A stretch of DNA of 47,405 nucleotides, taken from contig CANRPD010000014.1 in assembly GCA_947632385.1 (NCBI GenBank), forward strand, positions 1 through 47,405. The letters are read 5' to 3'. The notes under the pieces were generated by a model that saw nothing but the letters and a program-made list of their open reading frames with translations, did not search any database and was not told the origin of the DNA. Both the position numbers and the translations under genes were made by a program. This DNA is from an uncultured Clostridia bacterium. Lineage in GTDB: Bacteria; Bacillota; Clostridia; Oscillospirales; Acutalibacteraceae. Below, one piece after another: positions 1-10,928 of the stretch (position 1 is its first letter; each line of letters opens with the position of its first letter).

Positions 1-86
1 CCCCTCGTGAGAAACTCCTCTCTTTCTTCTCTAATCCTTTCCCTTCCACTGTCCAATATCATTGACAAACCTACACCGCCAAAATT

Positions 87-458
87 TTATGTTCTGTGCA
101 GGTCCCCGCGGCGATAGAGCTCGCACAGGGCCATGGCCGGAACGGCCAGCAGACACCACAGCAGGGAATAGGGCAGGCAGATCTGGCCCAGCAGGTTCAG
201 CGGGACCCGGGAGTAATCCCAGACGTTCAGGCCGATCCAGCGGTTGCACACGAATCCCACGGTGAACTCCACCCCGGTGATGAGGCAGGAGGCCGCGACA
301 CACCGCAGCACCAGCGGGCACCGCCGCATTTTTTCACAGCAGATCTTGTTGATGAGCAGCAGGCACAGGCCCCCGGCCAGGGCCATGGACGCGTGGGTGC
401 GGCCTCTCCAGATCATTTCCAGCGTCGGGTACGCGCAGCTGCCGGTCAAGAAGATCAA
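87..458 (-). CDS. small multi-span membrane protein, putative ABC-transporter type IV family
   Basis: About 123 residues, largely hydrophobic, with three to four probable membrane segments. It carries the motifs WRGRTHASMALAGG near the N-terminus and VWDYS followed by PLNLLGQICLPYSLLW near the C-terminus. I recognise these from the small 'putative ABC-transporter type IV' family (PF06541-like), whose function is not established. The reading frame runs open further upstream to about 716, but that part is non-hydrophobic and antisense to the galE leader. I therefore place the start at the TTG at 456-458; the TTG at 447-449 is also possible. No well-spaced ribosome binding site supports either. 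A GGGAGG lies next to an ATG at 478-480, but in another frame. The gene diverges from galE. Family call moderately sure, start unsure. Confidence 0.6.
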   Translation of the reverse strand: MIFLTGSCAYPTLEMIWRGRTHASMALAGGLCLLLINKICCEKMRRCPLVLRCVAASCLITGVEFTVGFVCNRWIGLNVWDYSRVPLNLLGQICLPYSLLWCLLAVPAMALCELYRRGDLHRT

Positions 459-590
459 TCCGTCCCGTCCCGTGTGACATTCCTCCCTCGTTTGCGATGG
501 GAGATAGTTTTCCCGCCGGGGCCGGGAATAACCGTCAGGTGGAGCGATTTTGGCGGGGGTGTACATTTTTCTTTTCTTTGAGGGAACCGC

Positions 591-619
591 TTGTTTTTTT
601 GCGGAATTTTTTCTATAAT
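591..619 (+). promoter_or_regulatory. predicted sigma-A promoter for galE
   Basis: A -35 box TTGTTT at 591-596 and a perfect -10 box TATAAT at 614-619 are separated by 17 bp. Transcription would start near 626 and leave a leader of about 75 nt before the galE ATG. Confidence 0.65.
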
Positions 620-699
620 GGTCCCAGGGAAGGATCCGATCCGGACCTTCATTTTGCGTCGTACAGTGGATGTGAAAACGGAAAGGCAGGTCATCAAAC

Positions 700-1722
700 A
701 TGAAAGTGCTGGTCACCGGAGGAACCGGGTATATCGGCAGCCATACCAGTGTGGTCTTATTGGAGCAGAATTACGAAGTGGTCATCGTGGACAATCTCTG
801 CAACAGCAAGGAGATGGTGGTGGACCGCATCCAGGCCATCACGGGGAAACGGCCGGTCTTTTACCGGTGCGATCTGCGGGACGAAGCCCGGCTGGAGGAG
901 ATCTTCCGGGCGGAAAGGCCCGACGCCGTGATCCATTTTGCCGGGCTCAAGGCGGTGGGCGAATCGCCCAAGGTCCCTCTGAAATATTACGACAACAATC
1001 TGTCCTCCACGCTGACCCTGCTTCGGGTCATGGAGGCGTTCGGCGTTCGGAACCTGGTCTTCAGCTCCTCGGCCACCGTGTACGGCGACCGGGCCACGCC
1101 GCCCCTGCGGGAGGACGCCCCGCTGGTGTTCTCCGCCACGAATCCCTATGGGTTCACCAAGATCATGATCGAGCAGATCCTCACCGACTACTGCAAGGCC
1201 AACCCGTCGTTCAACGCCGTTTTGCTGCGGTATTTCAATCCCGTGGGCGCCCACGAGAGCGGCACGATGGGCGAGGATCCCTCGGGCATCCCCAACAACC
1301 TGGCGCCGTACATCACCCAGACCCTGGTGGGCAAGCGGGAGAAGCTGCACATTTTCGGGAACGATTACCCCACGCCGGACGGCACCTGCATCCGGGACTA
1401 TATCCACGTGATGGACCTGGCCAAGGGCCATATGGCCGCCATCGGGCTGTTTGAGCGGGGCGGCTGCGGGCTGAAGGTCTACAATTTGGGCACCGGCCAC
1501 GGCTTCTCCGTGCTGGAGGTGGTCAATGCCTTTTCCCGTGCGGCGGGCAAGCCGGTGCCGTATGTGATCGATGGCAGGCGGGAAGGGGATCTTCCCGAAA
1601 GTTATGCCGACTGCGAAAAGGCGTATCGGGAGATGGGCTGGAAGGCCGAGAAGACCCTGGACGACATGTGCCGCGACGCGCTGCGGTGGCAGGAGAAGAA
1701 TCCCAATGGCTATGCGGAATGA
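700..1722 (+). CDS. galE: UDP-glucose 4-epimerase
   Basis: 340 residues, the usual length for GalE. It interconverts UDP-galactose and UDP-glucose in the Leloir pathway, in the cytoplasm, with bound NAD. The N-terminal Rossmann motif GGTGYIG is at residues 7-13. The short-chain dehydrogenase/reductase catalytic residues are visible as S124 in FSSSATVYG and Y150xxxK154 in NPYGFTK. The start ATG follows GGAAAGGCAGG. It is the first gene of a run with maf, yunB, ligA and galK; galK, the other Leloir gene, lies four genes away and no galT is in the window. The last 17 bases overlap maf. Confidence 0.96.
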   Translation: MKVLVTGGTGYIGSHTSVVLLEQNYEVVIVDNLCNSKEMVVDRIQAITGKRPVFYRCDLRDEARLEEIFRAERPDAVIHFAGLKAVGESPKVPLKYYDNNLSSTLTLLRVMEAFGVRNLVFSSSATVYGDRATPPLREDAPLVFSATNPYGFTKIMIEQILTDYCKANPSFNAVLLRYFNPVGAHESGTMGEDPSGIPNNLAPYITQTLVGKREKLHIFGNDYPTPDGTCIRDYIHVMDLAKGHMAAIGLFERGGCGLKVYNLGTGHGFSVLEVVNAFSRAAGKPVPYVIDGRREGDLPESYADCEKAYREMGWKAEKTLDDMCRDALRWQEKNPNGYAE

Positions 1723-2284
1723 ATCTCCCATCGTCCTGGCCTCCCAATCGCCCAGCCGGAAGATGCTGCTGGAACGGGCCGGGCTGCGGTTTGACGTGGT
1801 GGTGTCCGGAGTGGATGAGACCGTGCCCGAAGCGCTTTCCCCCGGGGAGCTGGTGGAGCATCTGGCGCAGCAGAAAGGGGCCGCTGTTTTGCCCCTGCGC
1901 CCGGAAAGCACCATTATTTCTGCGGATTCGGTGGTGTGCATCGACGGGCTGATCCTGGGCAAGCCCAAGGACGACGAGGATGCGGTGGCCATGCTGCACC
2001 GGCTGTCCGGGCGCACCCACCAGGTGGTCACCGGTGTGTGTCTGCTGGTGAACGGCCGAAAAGAGGTCTTCCATCAATCCACGGATGTGACCTTTTACCC
2101 GCTGAGCGACAGGGAGATCCGGGAGTATGTGGCCCGCGGGGAATCCAGAGGCCGTGCCGGGTCCTATGGCATCGAGGGGATCGGAGTGATCCTGGTGCAG
2201 TCCATTCGGGGGGACTATGCCAATGTGGTGGGCCTGCCGGTGGCGGAAACGATCCGGCGTCTGCGCCGGATGCTGGAGGCGTGA
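1706..2284 (+). CDS. maf: Maf family nucleoside triphosphate pyrophosphatase
   Basis: 192 residues. Maf proteins hydrolyse non-canonical or modified (d)NTPs, and dTTP/UTP in one subgroup, to the monophosphate; in Bacillus, Maf is linked to septum formation. The family signature SQSPSRKMLLERAGL lies close to the N-terminus, followed by ISADSVV with its conserved Asp and by LGKPKDDEDA. I take the ATG at 1706 because an AGGAG at 1691-1695 lies 10 nt upstream. The frame is open further 5', but that part shadows galE. The start overlaps the galE stop, suggesting translational coupling. The substrate subclass cannot be decided from this reading. Confidence 0.93.
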   Translation: MAMRNESPIVLASQSPSRKMLLERAGLRFDVVVSGVDETVPEALSPGELVEHLAQQKGAAVLPLRPESTIISADSVVCIDGLILGKPKDDEDAVAMLHRLSGRTHQVVTGVCLLVNGRKEVFHQSTDVTFYPLSDREIREYVARGESRGRAGSYGIEGIGVILVQSIRGDYANVVGLPVAETIRRLRRMLEA

Positions 2285-2342
2285 ACCGGAACCCAAATGC
2301 CCGTTCCTGCGTATGGTGATACGTGGGGGTGGTGTTGTGGGT

Positions 2343-4981
<2,639 letters not shown>

Positions 4982-4998
4982 CGCGGAAAGGAAAAACG

Positions 4999-6234
4999 AT
5001 GGAGATCCAATTTGATGCCCTGTATGGGCCGGAGGCAGAAAGCCAGCGGAAGCGGTATGGGGTGATCCTGCGGGGGTTTGAGGAGACCTTTGGCAGCAGT
5101 GCGGGAGGCGTTTGGTTCAGTGCGCCGGGCCGCACGGAGATCGGCGGAAACCATACGGACCACAACCACGGCAGGGTGTTGACCGCTGCCGTCAACCTGG
5201 ATATTGCGGGGCTGGCCAAGCCCAACGATTCCGGCGTCATTCGGCTGCGTTCCGCAGAATACCAGCGTACCGATCTCGTGGAGCTTTCCGACCTGCAAAA
5301 GCGACCGTCGGAAAACGGCTCCTCGTCGCTGATCCGCGGGATCTGCGCCCGGCTGCAGGAGCTGGGATACCGGGTGGGCGGCTTTGACTGCTATACCACC
5401 AACCGGGTCATGAAGGGCTCGGGGCTTTCCAGCTCGGCGGCCTTTGAGATCCTTGTGGTCACGATCCTGAGCCATCTGTACAATGAGGATCGGATCGATC
5501 CGGTGACCGCTGCGATCGTCTCTCAGTACGCGGAGAACGTCTACTTCGGGAAGCCGTCCGGCCTGTTGGATCAAATGGCCAGCTCGGTGGCGGGCTTTAC
5601 CTCCATCGATTTCCGGGATCCCGCCCATCCGGTCATCCACAAGGTGGACTTTGATTTTGCCTCCTGCGGACATGCCCTGTGCGTGGTGGACACGGGGGGA
5701 AATCACGCCAACCTCACCGACGAGTATACCGCGATCCCTGCGGAGATGAAAGCGGTGGCAGCCTGCTTTGGAAAGGAATTCCTTCGGGATGTGGACCCCG
5801 ATGCATTTTATGACCGGCTGCCGGAGATCCGGGGGGTCACCGGGGATCGGGCGGTGCTGCGGGCCATGCACTTCTTCGATGAGGATCAGCTGGCCGATCG
5901 GGAAGCACAAGCCTTGTCCGCCGGGGATTTCGAGTCCTTCCGGCAGATGATCCGGATTTCGGGCCGTTCCTCGTTCCAAAGGCTGCAAAACGTCTTTGCG
6001 GTCGTTTCGCCCCGGGAGCAGGGGGTCACTCTGGCCCTGTCCCTGACGGAAAAGATCCTGGGAGAGCGCGGCGCCTTTCGGGTCCACGGGGGCGGCTTTG
6101 CCGGGACGATCCAGGCGTTTGTGCCGGTGGAGCTGCTGGAGGACTACCGGAAAGCCATGGAGCGTGTTTTCGGGGAAGGAAGCTGCCACGTGCTGTCGAT
6201 CCGGCAGGCGGGGGGGACCAAGGTCGTTTTGTGA
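4999..6234 (+). CDS. galK: galactokinase
   Basis: 411 residues, a GHMP-family sugar kinase that phosphorylates galactose at C1 with ATP. The galactokinase signature GRTEIGGNHTDHNHG lies at about residues 44-58, the ATP-binding glycine/serine loop GSGLSSSAAFE at 140-150, and the C-terminal GHMP motif GGGFAGTIQAFVP near residue 370. The start ATG follows GGAAAGG. It closes the galE-to-galK run and is followed by a hairpin at 6254-6280. Galactose use would also need galT or another uridylyltransferase, not seen in this window. Confidence 0.94.
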   Translation: MEIQFDALYGPEAESQRKRYGVILRGFEETFGSSAGGVWFSAPGRTEIGGNHTDHNHGRVLTAAVNLDIAGLAKPNDSGVIRLRSAEYQRTDLVELSDLQKRPSENGSSSLIRGICARLQELGYRVGGFDCYTTNRVMKGSGLSSSAAFEILVVTILSHLYNEDRIDPVTAAIVSQYAENVYFGKPSGLLDQMASSVAGFTSIDFRDPAHPVIHKVDFDFASCGHALCVVDTGGNHANLTDEYTAIPAEMKAVAACFGKEFLRDVDPDAFYDRLPEIRGVTGDRAVLRAMHFFDEDQLADREAQALSAGDFESFRQMIRISGRSSFQRLQNVFAVVSPREQGVTLALSLTEKILGERGAFRVHGGGFAGTIQAFVPVELLEDYRKAMERVFGEGSCHVLSIRQAGGTKVVL

Positions 6235-6253
6235 TCGGTCCGGAAAGCGGTAT

Positions 6254-6290
6254 GGAGCCACTGGTTTACCAGGAGGCTCCTTCTCCGTCT
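6254..6290 (+). terminator. possible terminator after galK
   Basis: GGAGCC at 6254-6259 pairs with GGCTCC at 6275-6280, with an inner CTGG/CCAG stem around a TTTA loop. The tail is only moderately T-rich. Confidence 0.5.
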
Positions 6291-6328
6291 CTGTGGGACC
6301 TAAATATGGGGTGTTTTTCTTGTTTTCC

Positions 6329-6357
6329 TTGCAGGCTGCGACGAAATGTGCTAAAAT
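6329..6357 (+). promoter_or_regulatory. predicted promoter of the miaB-mutSL-divIVA gene train
   Basis: -35 TTGCAG at 6329-6334, 17-bp spacer, and -10 TAAAAT at 6352-6357 preceded by TGC, i.e. an extended -10. It is the only strong promoter I see before the 13-gene co-directional run to 20053. Confidence 0.65.
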
Positions 6358-6396
6358 AATGGGGTACATCATCGTCTAATGAGGGAGTGTTCTCAT

Positions 6397-7794
6397 TTGT
6401 CGGAACCAGCATTGATCCAAGTTCCTTTTTTGGAGGAAGCCGCCCGGCTGATGGCTGAACGGACGTCCGGAAGAACGCCCGTGGCCTTGGTGCGCACCTA
6501 TGGGTGCCAGCAAAACGTGGCGGACGGGGAGCTCATCAAAGGTTTGCTTGATGAAATGGGCTTTTCCTTTACCGAAGACCCGGAACAGGCGGATCTCATC
6601 CTGCTGAACACATGCGCGGTGCGGGAACATGCGGAGGATCGAGTCTTCGGCAATCTTGGCGCTTTAAAAAACGTCAAGCGGCGGCATCCGGGGCTTCTCA
6701 TCGGTGTGTGCGGCTGTATGTCGGAGCAGGCGCAGGTGGCGGAGAAGATCCGGAAGAGCTTTCCTTTTGTGGACATCGTTTTTGGCACCCGGGCGATCCA
6801 TCACCTGCCGGAAATGATGGTCTCTGCGCTTAATGAATCTAGACGCGTTTTCTACAGCGGACAGGGCGATCAGGCGTTCGTAGAAGGCTTGCCGGTGCAT
6901 CGGGACAGCTCCTTTCGGGCCTGGGTGCCTGTGATGACGGGGTGTGACAATTTCTGTTCCTATTGCATTGTCCCCTATGTTCGAGGTCGGGAAAAGAGCC
7001 GGGAGCCAGAGGACATCCTGCGGGACTGCAGAGAACTGATCCAGGCGGGATATAAGGAGATCACCCTGTTGGGGCAAAGCGTCAATTCATACGGGAAAGG
7101 GCTGGATCGGCCCATCAATTTTTCCGAGCTTCTACGGCGCATCGACGCCTTGGACGGCGATTACCGTCTGCGCTTTATGACCTCTCATCCCAAGGACGCC
7201 ACGGAGGAACTCTTTTCCACTATGGCCAACGCCCGGCACATTCCCCACTGCATCCACCTGCCGTTTCAGTCTGGAAACGACCGGGTGCTGCGGGAGATGA
7301 ACCGGCGCTATGACCGACAGCAGTATCTCAATTTGATCCATCTGGCCCGCAGCCTGATGCCGGATATCCACTTCACCTCCGATGTGATCGTCGGGTTTCC
7401 CGGCGAGACCTATGCCGAGTTCCAGGATACGCTTTCTCTGATCCGGGAGGTGAACTTTACCAACCTGTTCACGTTCATCTATTCCCCTCGAGAGGGAACG
7501 GTGGCCGCCAAGATGGAGGACCCGGTATCCCATGCGGAGAAGACCCGGTGGTTTGCGGAGCTGCTGAAGGTCCAGGAGGCCATCGCCGCTGACCGAGGAC
7601 AAAGCATGGTGGGGGAGACCTTGCGGGTGCTGGTGGAGGAGCAGGACCCGAAAACAGGCCTTCTTTCGGGCCGGACAGCAGGTGGTCTTGTGGCCCTTTT
7701 CCCCGGAGAGACCCAATGGGTGGGCCAATTTACCTGGGTCCAGGTGACCGAAGCCCGCGGTCTGCAGCTGCTGGCAAAACAGGTTCGCAGCTAA
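6397..7794 (+). CDS. miaB: tRNA-2-methylthio-N6-dimethylallyladenosine synthase MiaB
   Basis: A radical-SAM methylthiotransferase of about 465 residues. It adds the 2-methylthio group to i6A37 of tRNAs reading UNN codons, downstream of MiaA, which is encoded four genes later. The N-terminal domain holds the three auxiliary-cluster cysteines C37 (TYGCQQN), C73 (LNTCAVRE) and C107 (VCGCMSEQ). The radical-SAM motif is CDNFCSYC, and a C-terminal TRAM domain ends the protein. An ATG at 6379 is in frame, but GAGGGAG at 6381-6387 sits 9 nt before the TTG at 6397. The promoter would leave only about 15 nt before the ATG, so the TTG is preferred. Confidence 0.94.
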   Translation: MSEPALIQVPFLEEAARLMAERTSGRTPVALVRTYGCQQNVADGELIKGLLDEMGFSFTEDPEQADLILLNTCAVREHAEDRVFGNLGALKNVKRRHPGLLIGVCGCMSEQAQVAEKIRKSFPFVDIVFGTRAIHHLPEMMVSALNESRRVFYSGQGDQAFVEGLPVHRDSSFRAWVPVMTGCDNFCSYCIVPYVRGREKSREPEDILRDCRELIQAGYKEITLLGQSVNSYGKGLDRPINFSELLRRIDALDGDYRLRFMTSHPKDATEELFSTMANARHIPHCIHLPFQSGNDRVLREMNRRYDRQQYLNLIHLARSLMPDIHFTSDVIVGFPGETYAEFQDTLSLIREVNFTNLFTFIYSPREGTVAAKMEDPVSHAEKTRWFAELLKVQEAIAADRGQSMVGETLRVLVEEQDPKTGLLSGRTAGGLVALFPGETQWVGQFTWVQVTEARGLQLLAKQVRS

Positions 7795-7861
7795 AAAATG
7801 GTATCGAACCGGGAGAAAACCGGTCAAAATAAATCTCTGAAACAGCGAAAGGAAAAGCAAC

Positions 7862-8266
7862 ATGGATATTATTGAGATCACCCGTCAGTTGGGTCGTGCC
7901 TTGCAGGCCGATGAACGCTTTATCACAGTGCAGCTGGCTCGGCAGCAGAGCGACGAAGACCAGGCGCTGCAGGACGCTATTGGCGAATTCAACCTGAAGC
8001 GGATGGCGATCAACAATGAGGCGCAGAAGGAAAACCGCAGTGAGGAGACCATCAAACGGCTCAACGAAGAGCTGAAGGCTGCCTATACGCAGATCATGGA
8101 GAACGAGAACATGATCCGCTATACAGAAGCGAAAGCGGCCTTTGATGCCTTGGTGCAGGAGGTCACGGGCCTGATTTCCCTCATGGCAGACGGGGAGGAT
8201 CCGGATACCTGCCAGTATCAGGCGGCCTGCAGCGGCAACTGCGCATCCTGCGCCGGTTGCGACTGA
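7862..8266 (+). CDS. YlbF/YmcA family regulator with cysteine-rich tail
   Basis: 134 residues. The body is mostly charged alpha-helix, as in the YlbF/YmcA (Com_YlbF) family. In Bacillus subtilis these proteins form a complex with YaaT that affects RNase Y-dependent mRNA processing, competence, biofilm and sporulation. The last 18 residues hold five cysteines (117, 123, 127, 130, 133) in the pattern C-x5-C-x3-C-x2-C-x2-C, which looks like a metal or iron-sulfur site. The B. subtilis complex is reported to bind [4Fe-4S] clusters. The ATG follows GAAAGGAAAAG. It lies between miaB and mutS, a common place for this family in Firmicutes. Confidence 0.82.
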   Translation: MDIIEITRQLGRALQADERFITVQLARQQSDEDQALQDAIGEFNLKRMAINNEAQKENRSEETIKRLNEELKAAYTQIMENENMIRYTEAKAAFDALVQEVTGLISLMADGEDPDTCQYQAACSGNCASCAGCD

Positions 8267-8298
8267 TCGTATAGTTTCGATCACCAAAGAGGGACGGG

Positions 8299-10911
8299 AT
8301 GGACATGGCGGATTATTCTCCGATGATGCAGCAATACTTTTCCACCAAGGAAAAGTATCCCGATACGATTCTCTTGTTTCGGTTGGGGGACTTTTATGAG
8401 ATGTTTTTTGAGGACGCCGTCACTGTCTCTGGTGAGCTGGACCTGACACTGACCGGCCGAGACTGCGGCCAGGAGGAACGGGCCCCTATGTGCGGTGTTC
8501 CCTTCCACAGCGCGGAGAGCTATATCGCCAAGCTGGTCGCAAAGGGCTACAAGGTCGCCATCTGTGAGCAGATGGAGGACCCCAAGCTGGTGAAGGGGTT
8601 GGTGAAGCGGGATGTGATCCGTGTCATCACGCCGGGCACCGTGCTGGAAAGCAGCATGCTGGATGAGACCAAAAACAACTATCTGTGTTCCTTGTGCGTT
8701 TCCGGGAATACTGCCGGTCTCTGCTTTGCCGATGTTTCTACCGGGCAGATGGTCGCGGAACAGATCCGCGGCAGCCAAGAGGAGGAATTGGTGTATCTGT
8801 TGGGCGACCGATTGGCCCGCTATGATCCCAGTGAGATCTTGCTGGACCCGGAGGCGTCCGGGATCCGTCTGCTCAACCGCTTTATTGAAGAACGGCTCAA
8901 GTGCTTGGTGGACCGGCCGGATGCAGAAGAATATTTGGATCCCCTGCGCGCGGAGCAGACGGTTTCTGCCCAATTCGGCGGGCAGTCCATGGAGGCGCTT
9001 GCTCTCCGGGACAAGCCGCTGGCCGTGTTGGCGGTCAGTGCCCTGCTGACGTATCTCCAAGAAACGCAGATCAACGGATTGGAGCGGTTTACGCAGCTCA
9101 CGCTGGGCGAAGAGCAGTCCGTGATGGGGCTGGATCTGAACGCCCGGTGGAATTTGGAATTGACGGAGACTTTGCGGAACAAAGAACGCCGCGGTTCCCT
9201 CCTATGGGTGCTGGACCACACCAAGACCGCCATGGGCAAACGCATGATCAAAACGTGGATCGAACAGCCCCTCATGAGCCCGGCACGGATCGTGCTGCGG
9301 CAGAATGCCGTTTCGGAATTGTACGAAAATCGAGCGCTGTTGGACGACTTGATGGCCCAGCTTACGGGGATCCACGATCTGGAGCGCATCATGAGCCGCA
9401 TCGTGTACGGTTCTGCCAACGGGCGAGAGCTTCGCTCGCTGTGCAGCGCTTTGGAAAAGCTGCCCGATCTGAAGGCCCTGGCGCTCCAGTGCGGTGCAAC
9501 GCTTTTGCAGACGCTGGCCCAGCAGATCGACCCCCTGGAAGATATCGCGGCGTTGATCTCAGCCGCTGTCGTGGAGGATCCGCCCTTTTCGATCCGAGAA
9601 GGCGGGATCATCCGGGAAGGGTTCAGCGCCGAGCTGGACGAGGTACGACGTGACATGAACGGCGGCACCGAACTGGTCGCGGCCGTTGAGGCTCGCGAGC
9701 GGGCACGAACGGGGATTCCAAAGCTTCGCACAGGCTATAACCGGGTCTTTGGGTACTATATCGAAGTCAGCAACAGCTATAAAGATCAGGTCCCAGAGGA
9801 TTACGTCCGGAAACAGACCTTGGCCAATGGGGAGCGGTATATCACCCGAGAGCTCAAAGATCTGGAGAATCGGATCTTGGGAGCGCATGACCGTTCCGTA
9901 GTGATCGAGAGCCGATTGTTTGAACAGGTGCGGCAAAAGGTGGCCCAGCAGCTGTCTCGGGTACAGACCACTGCCCACGCGGTAGCTGTGCTGGATGTAC
10001 TTGCCTCCTTTGCCTATGTTTCGGTGAAGAACGACTATACCTGTCCGGTCATCAATCTGAGCGGTCGACTGTACCTGAAGGACAGCCGGCATCCAGTGGT
10101 GGAGGCGCTGCTGAAGGATACCCCCTTTGTGCCCAACGATGTGGACATGGATATGCATGATAACCGTGTATCGATCATCACCGGGCCGAATATGGCGGGA
10201 AAATCCACCTATATGCGGCAGATCGCGATCATTTGCGTCATGGCACAGGCGGGGTGCTTTGTCCCGGCAGCAGAAGCGGAACTGGGCGTGGTAGATCATA
10301 TCTTCACCCGGGTGGGCGCCTCGGATGACCTTTCTGCAGGCCAGTCTACATTTATGATCGAGATGACCGAGGTGGCGGATATCCTCAAAAATGCCACTCG
10401 GGACAGTCTGCTGATTTTTGATGAAATCGGCCGTGGCACTTCCACGTTCGATGGAATGAGCATTGCCCGAGCGGTGCTGGAGTACGTTCAGGACAAAAAG
10501 CTCTGTGGCGCGAAGACCCTGTTTGCCACCCACTATCATGAGTTGACCTCTTTGGAGCAGGTGCTGCCCGGCGTGCGGAATTTTAATATCGCCGTCAAAA
10601 AGCGGGGCGATGACATCACGTTCCTGCGGCGGATCGTTCGGGGCGGTGCAGATGACAGCTTCGGCGTGGAGGTCGCTAAATTGGCCGGGGTCCCGGATAA
10701 AGTGATCCGTAGGGCCCGGCAGATCCTGGAAGAGCTTGAAAGCACACAAAATGCAGCTTTGCCGGAGACCAACAGAGAGGAATCCGTGCAGTTGGTGCTG
10801 GATACCACCGACAGTGAAGTGCTGCAAAAGTTGAGAGAAGTGGATGTAAACAGTCTGACGCCCATTCAATGCATGAATGTGCTGTTTGAACTGAGAAATA
10901 TGCTCAAGTAA
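8299..10911 (+). CDS. mutS: DNA mismatch repair protein MutS
   Basis: 870 residues, full-length MutS1. It recognises mismatches and small loops and recruits MutL with ATP. The mismatch-binding Phe-x-Glu is in LFRLGDFYEMF near residue 38. The C-terminal ATPase has Walker A GPNMAGKSTYMRQ, Walker B LLIFDEIGRGTSTFDG and the TFATHYHELT motif. The ATG at 8299 lies 4 nt after AGAGGGA and the ATG at 8305 lies 10 nt after it; either is possible. It is followed 11-17 nt later by mutL. Confidence 0.98.
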   Translation: MDMADYSPMMQQYFSTKEKYPDTILLFRLGDFYEMFFEDAVTVSGELDLTLTGRDCGQEERAPMCGVPFHSAESYIAKLVAKGYKVAICEQMEDPKLVKGLVKRDVIRVITPGTVLESSMLDETKNNYLCSLCVSGNTAGLCFADVSTGQMVAEQIRGSQEEELVYLLGDRLARYDPSEILLDPEASGIRLLNRFIEERLKCLVDRPDAEEYLDPLRAEQTVSAQFGGQSMEALALRDKPLAVLAVSALLTYLQETQINGLERFTQLTLGEEQSVMGLDLNARWNLELTETLRNKERRGSLLWVLDHTKTAMGKRMIKTWIEQPLMSPARIVLRQNAVSELYENRALLDDLMAQLTGIHDLERIMSRIVYGSANGRELRSLCSALEKLPDLKALALQCGATLLQTLAQQIDPLEDIAALISAAVVEDPPFSIREGGIIREGFSAELDEVRRDMNGGTELVAAVEARERARTGIPKLRTGYNRVFGYYIEVSNSYKDQVPEDYVRKQTLANGERYITRELKDLENRILGAHDRSVVIESRLFEQVRQKVAQQLSRVQTTAHAVAVLDVLASFAYVSVKNDYTCPVINLSGRLYLKDSRHPVVEALLKDTPFVPNDVDMDMHDNRVSIITGPNMAGKSTYMRQIAIICVMAQAGCFVPAAEAELGVVDHIFTRVGASDDLSAGQSTFMIEMTEVADILKNATRDSLLIFDEIGRGTSTFDGMSIARAVLEYVQDKKLCGAKTLFATHYHELTSLEQVLPGVRNFNIAVKKRGDDITFLRRIVRGGADDSFGVEVAKLAGVPDKVIRRARQILEELESTQNAALPETNREESVQLVLDTTDSEVLQKLREVDVNSLTPIQCMNVLFELRNMLK

Positions 10912-10928
10912 GAGAGGCTGGTGTGCAT

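Noticed and set aside
757-2031. Long antisense frame over galE and maf
   Set aside because: Low-complexity shadow with no family resemblance. Both sense genes are intact.
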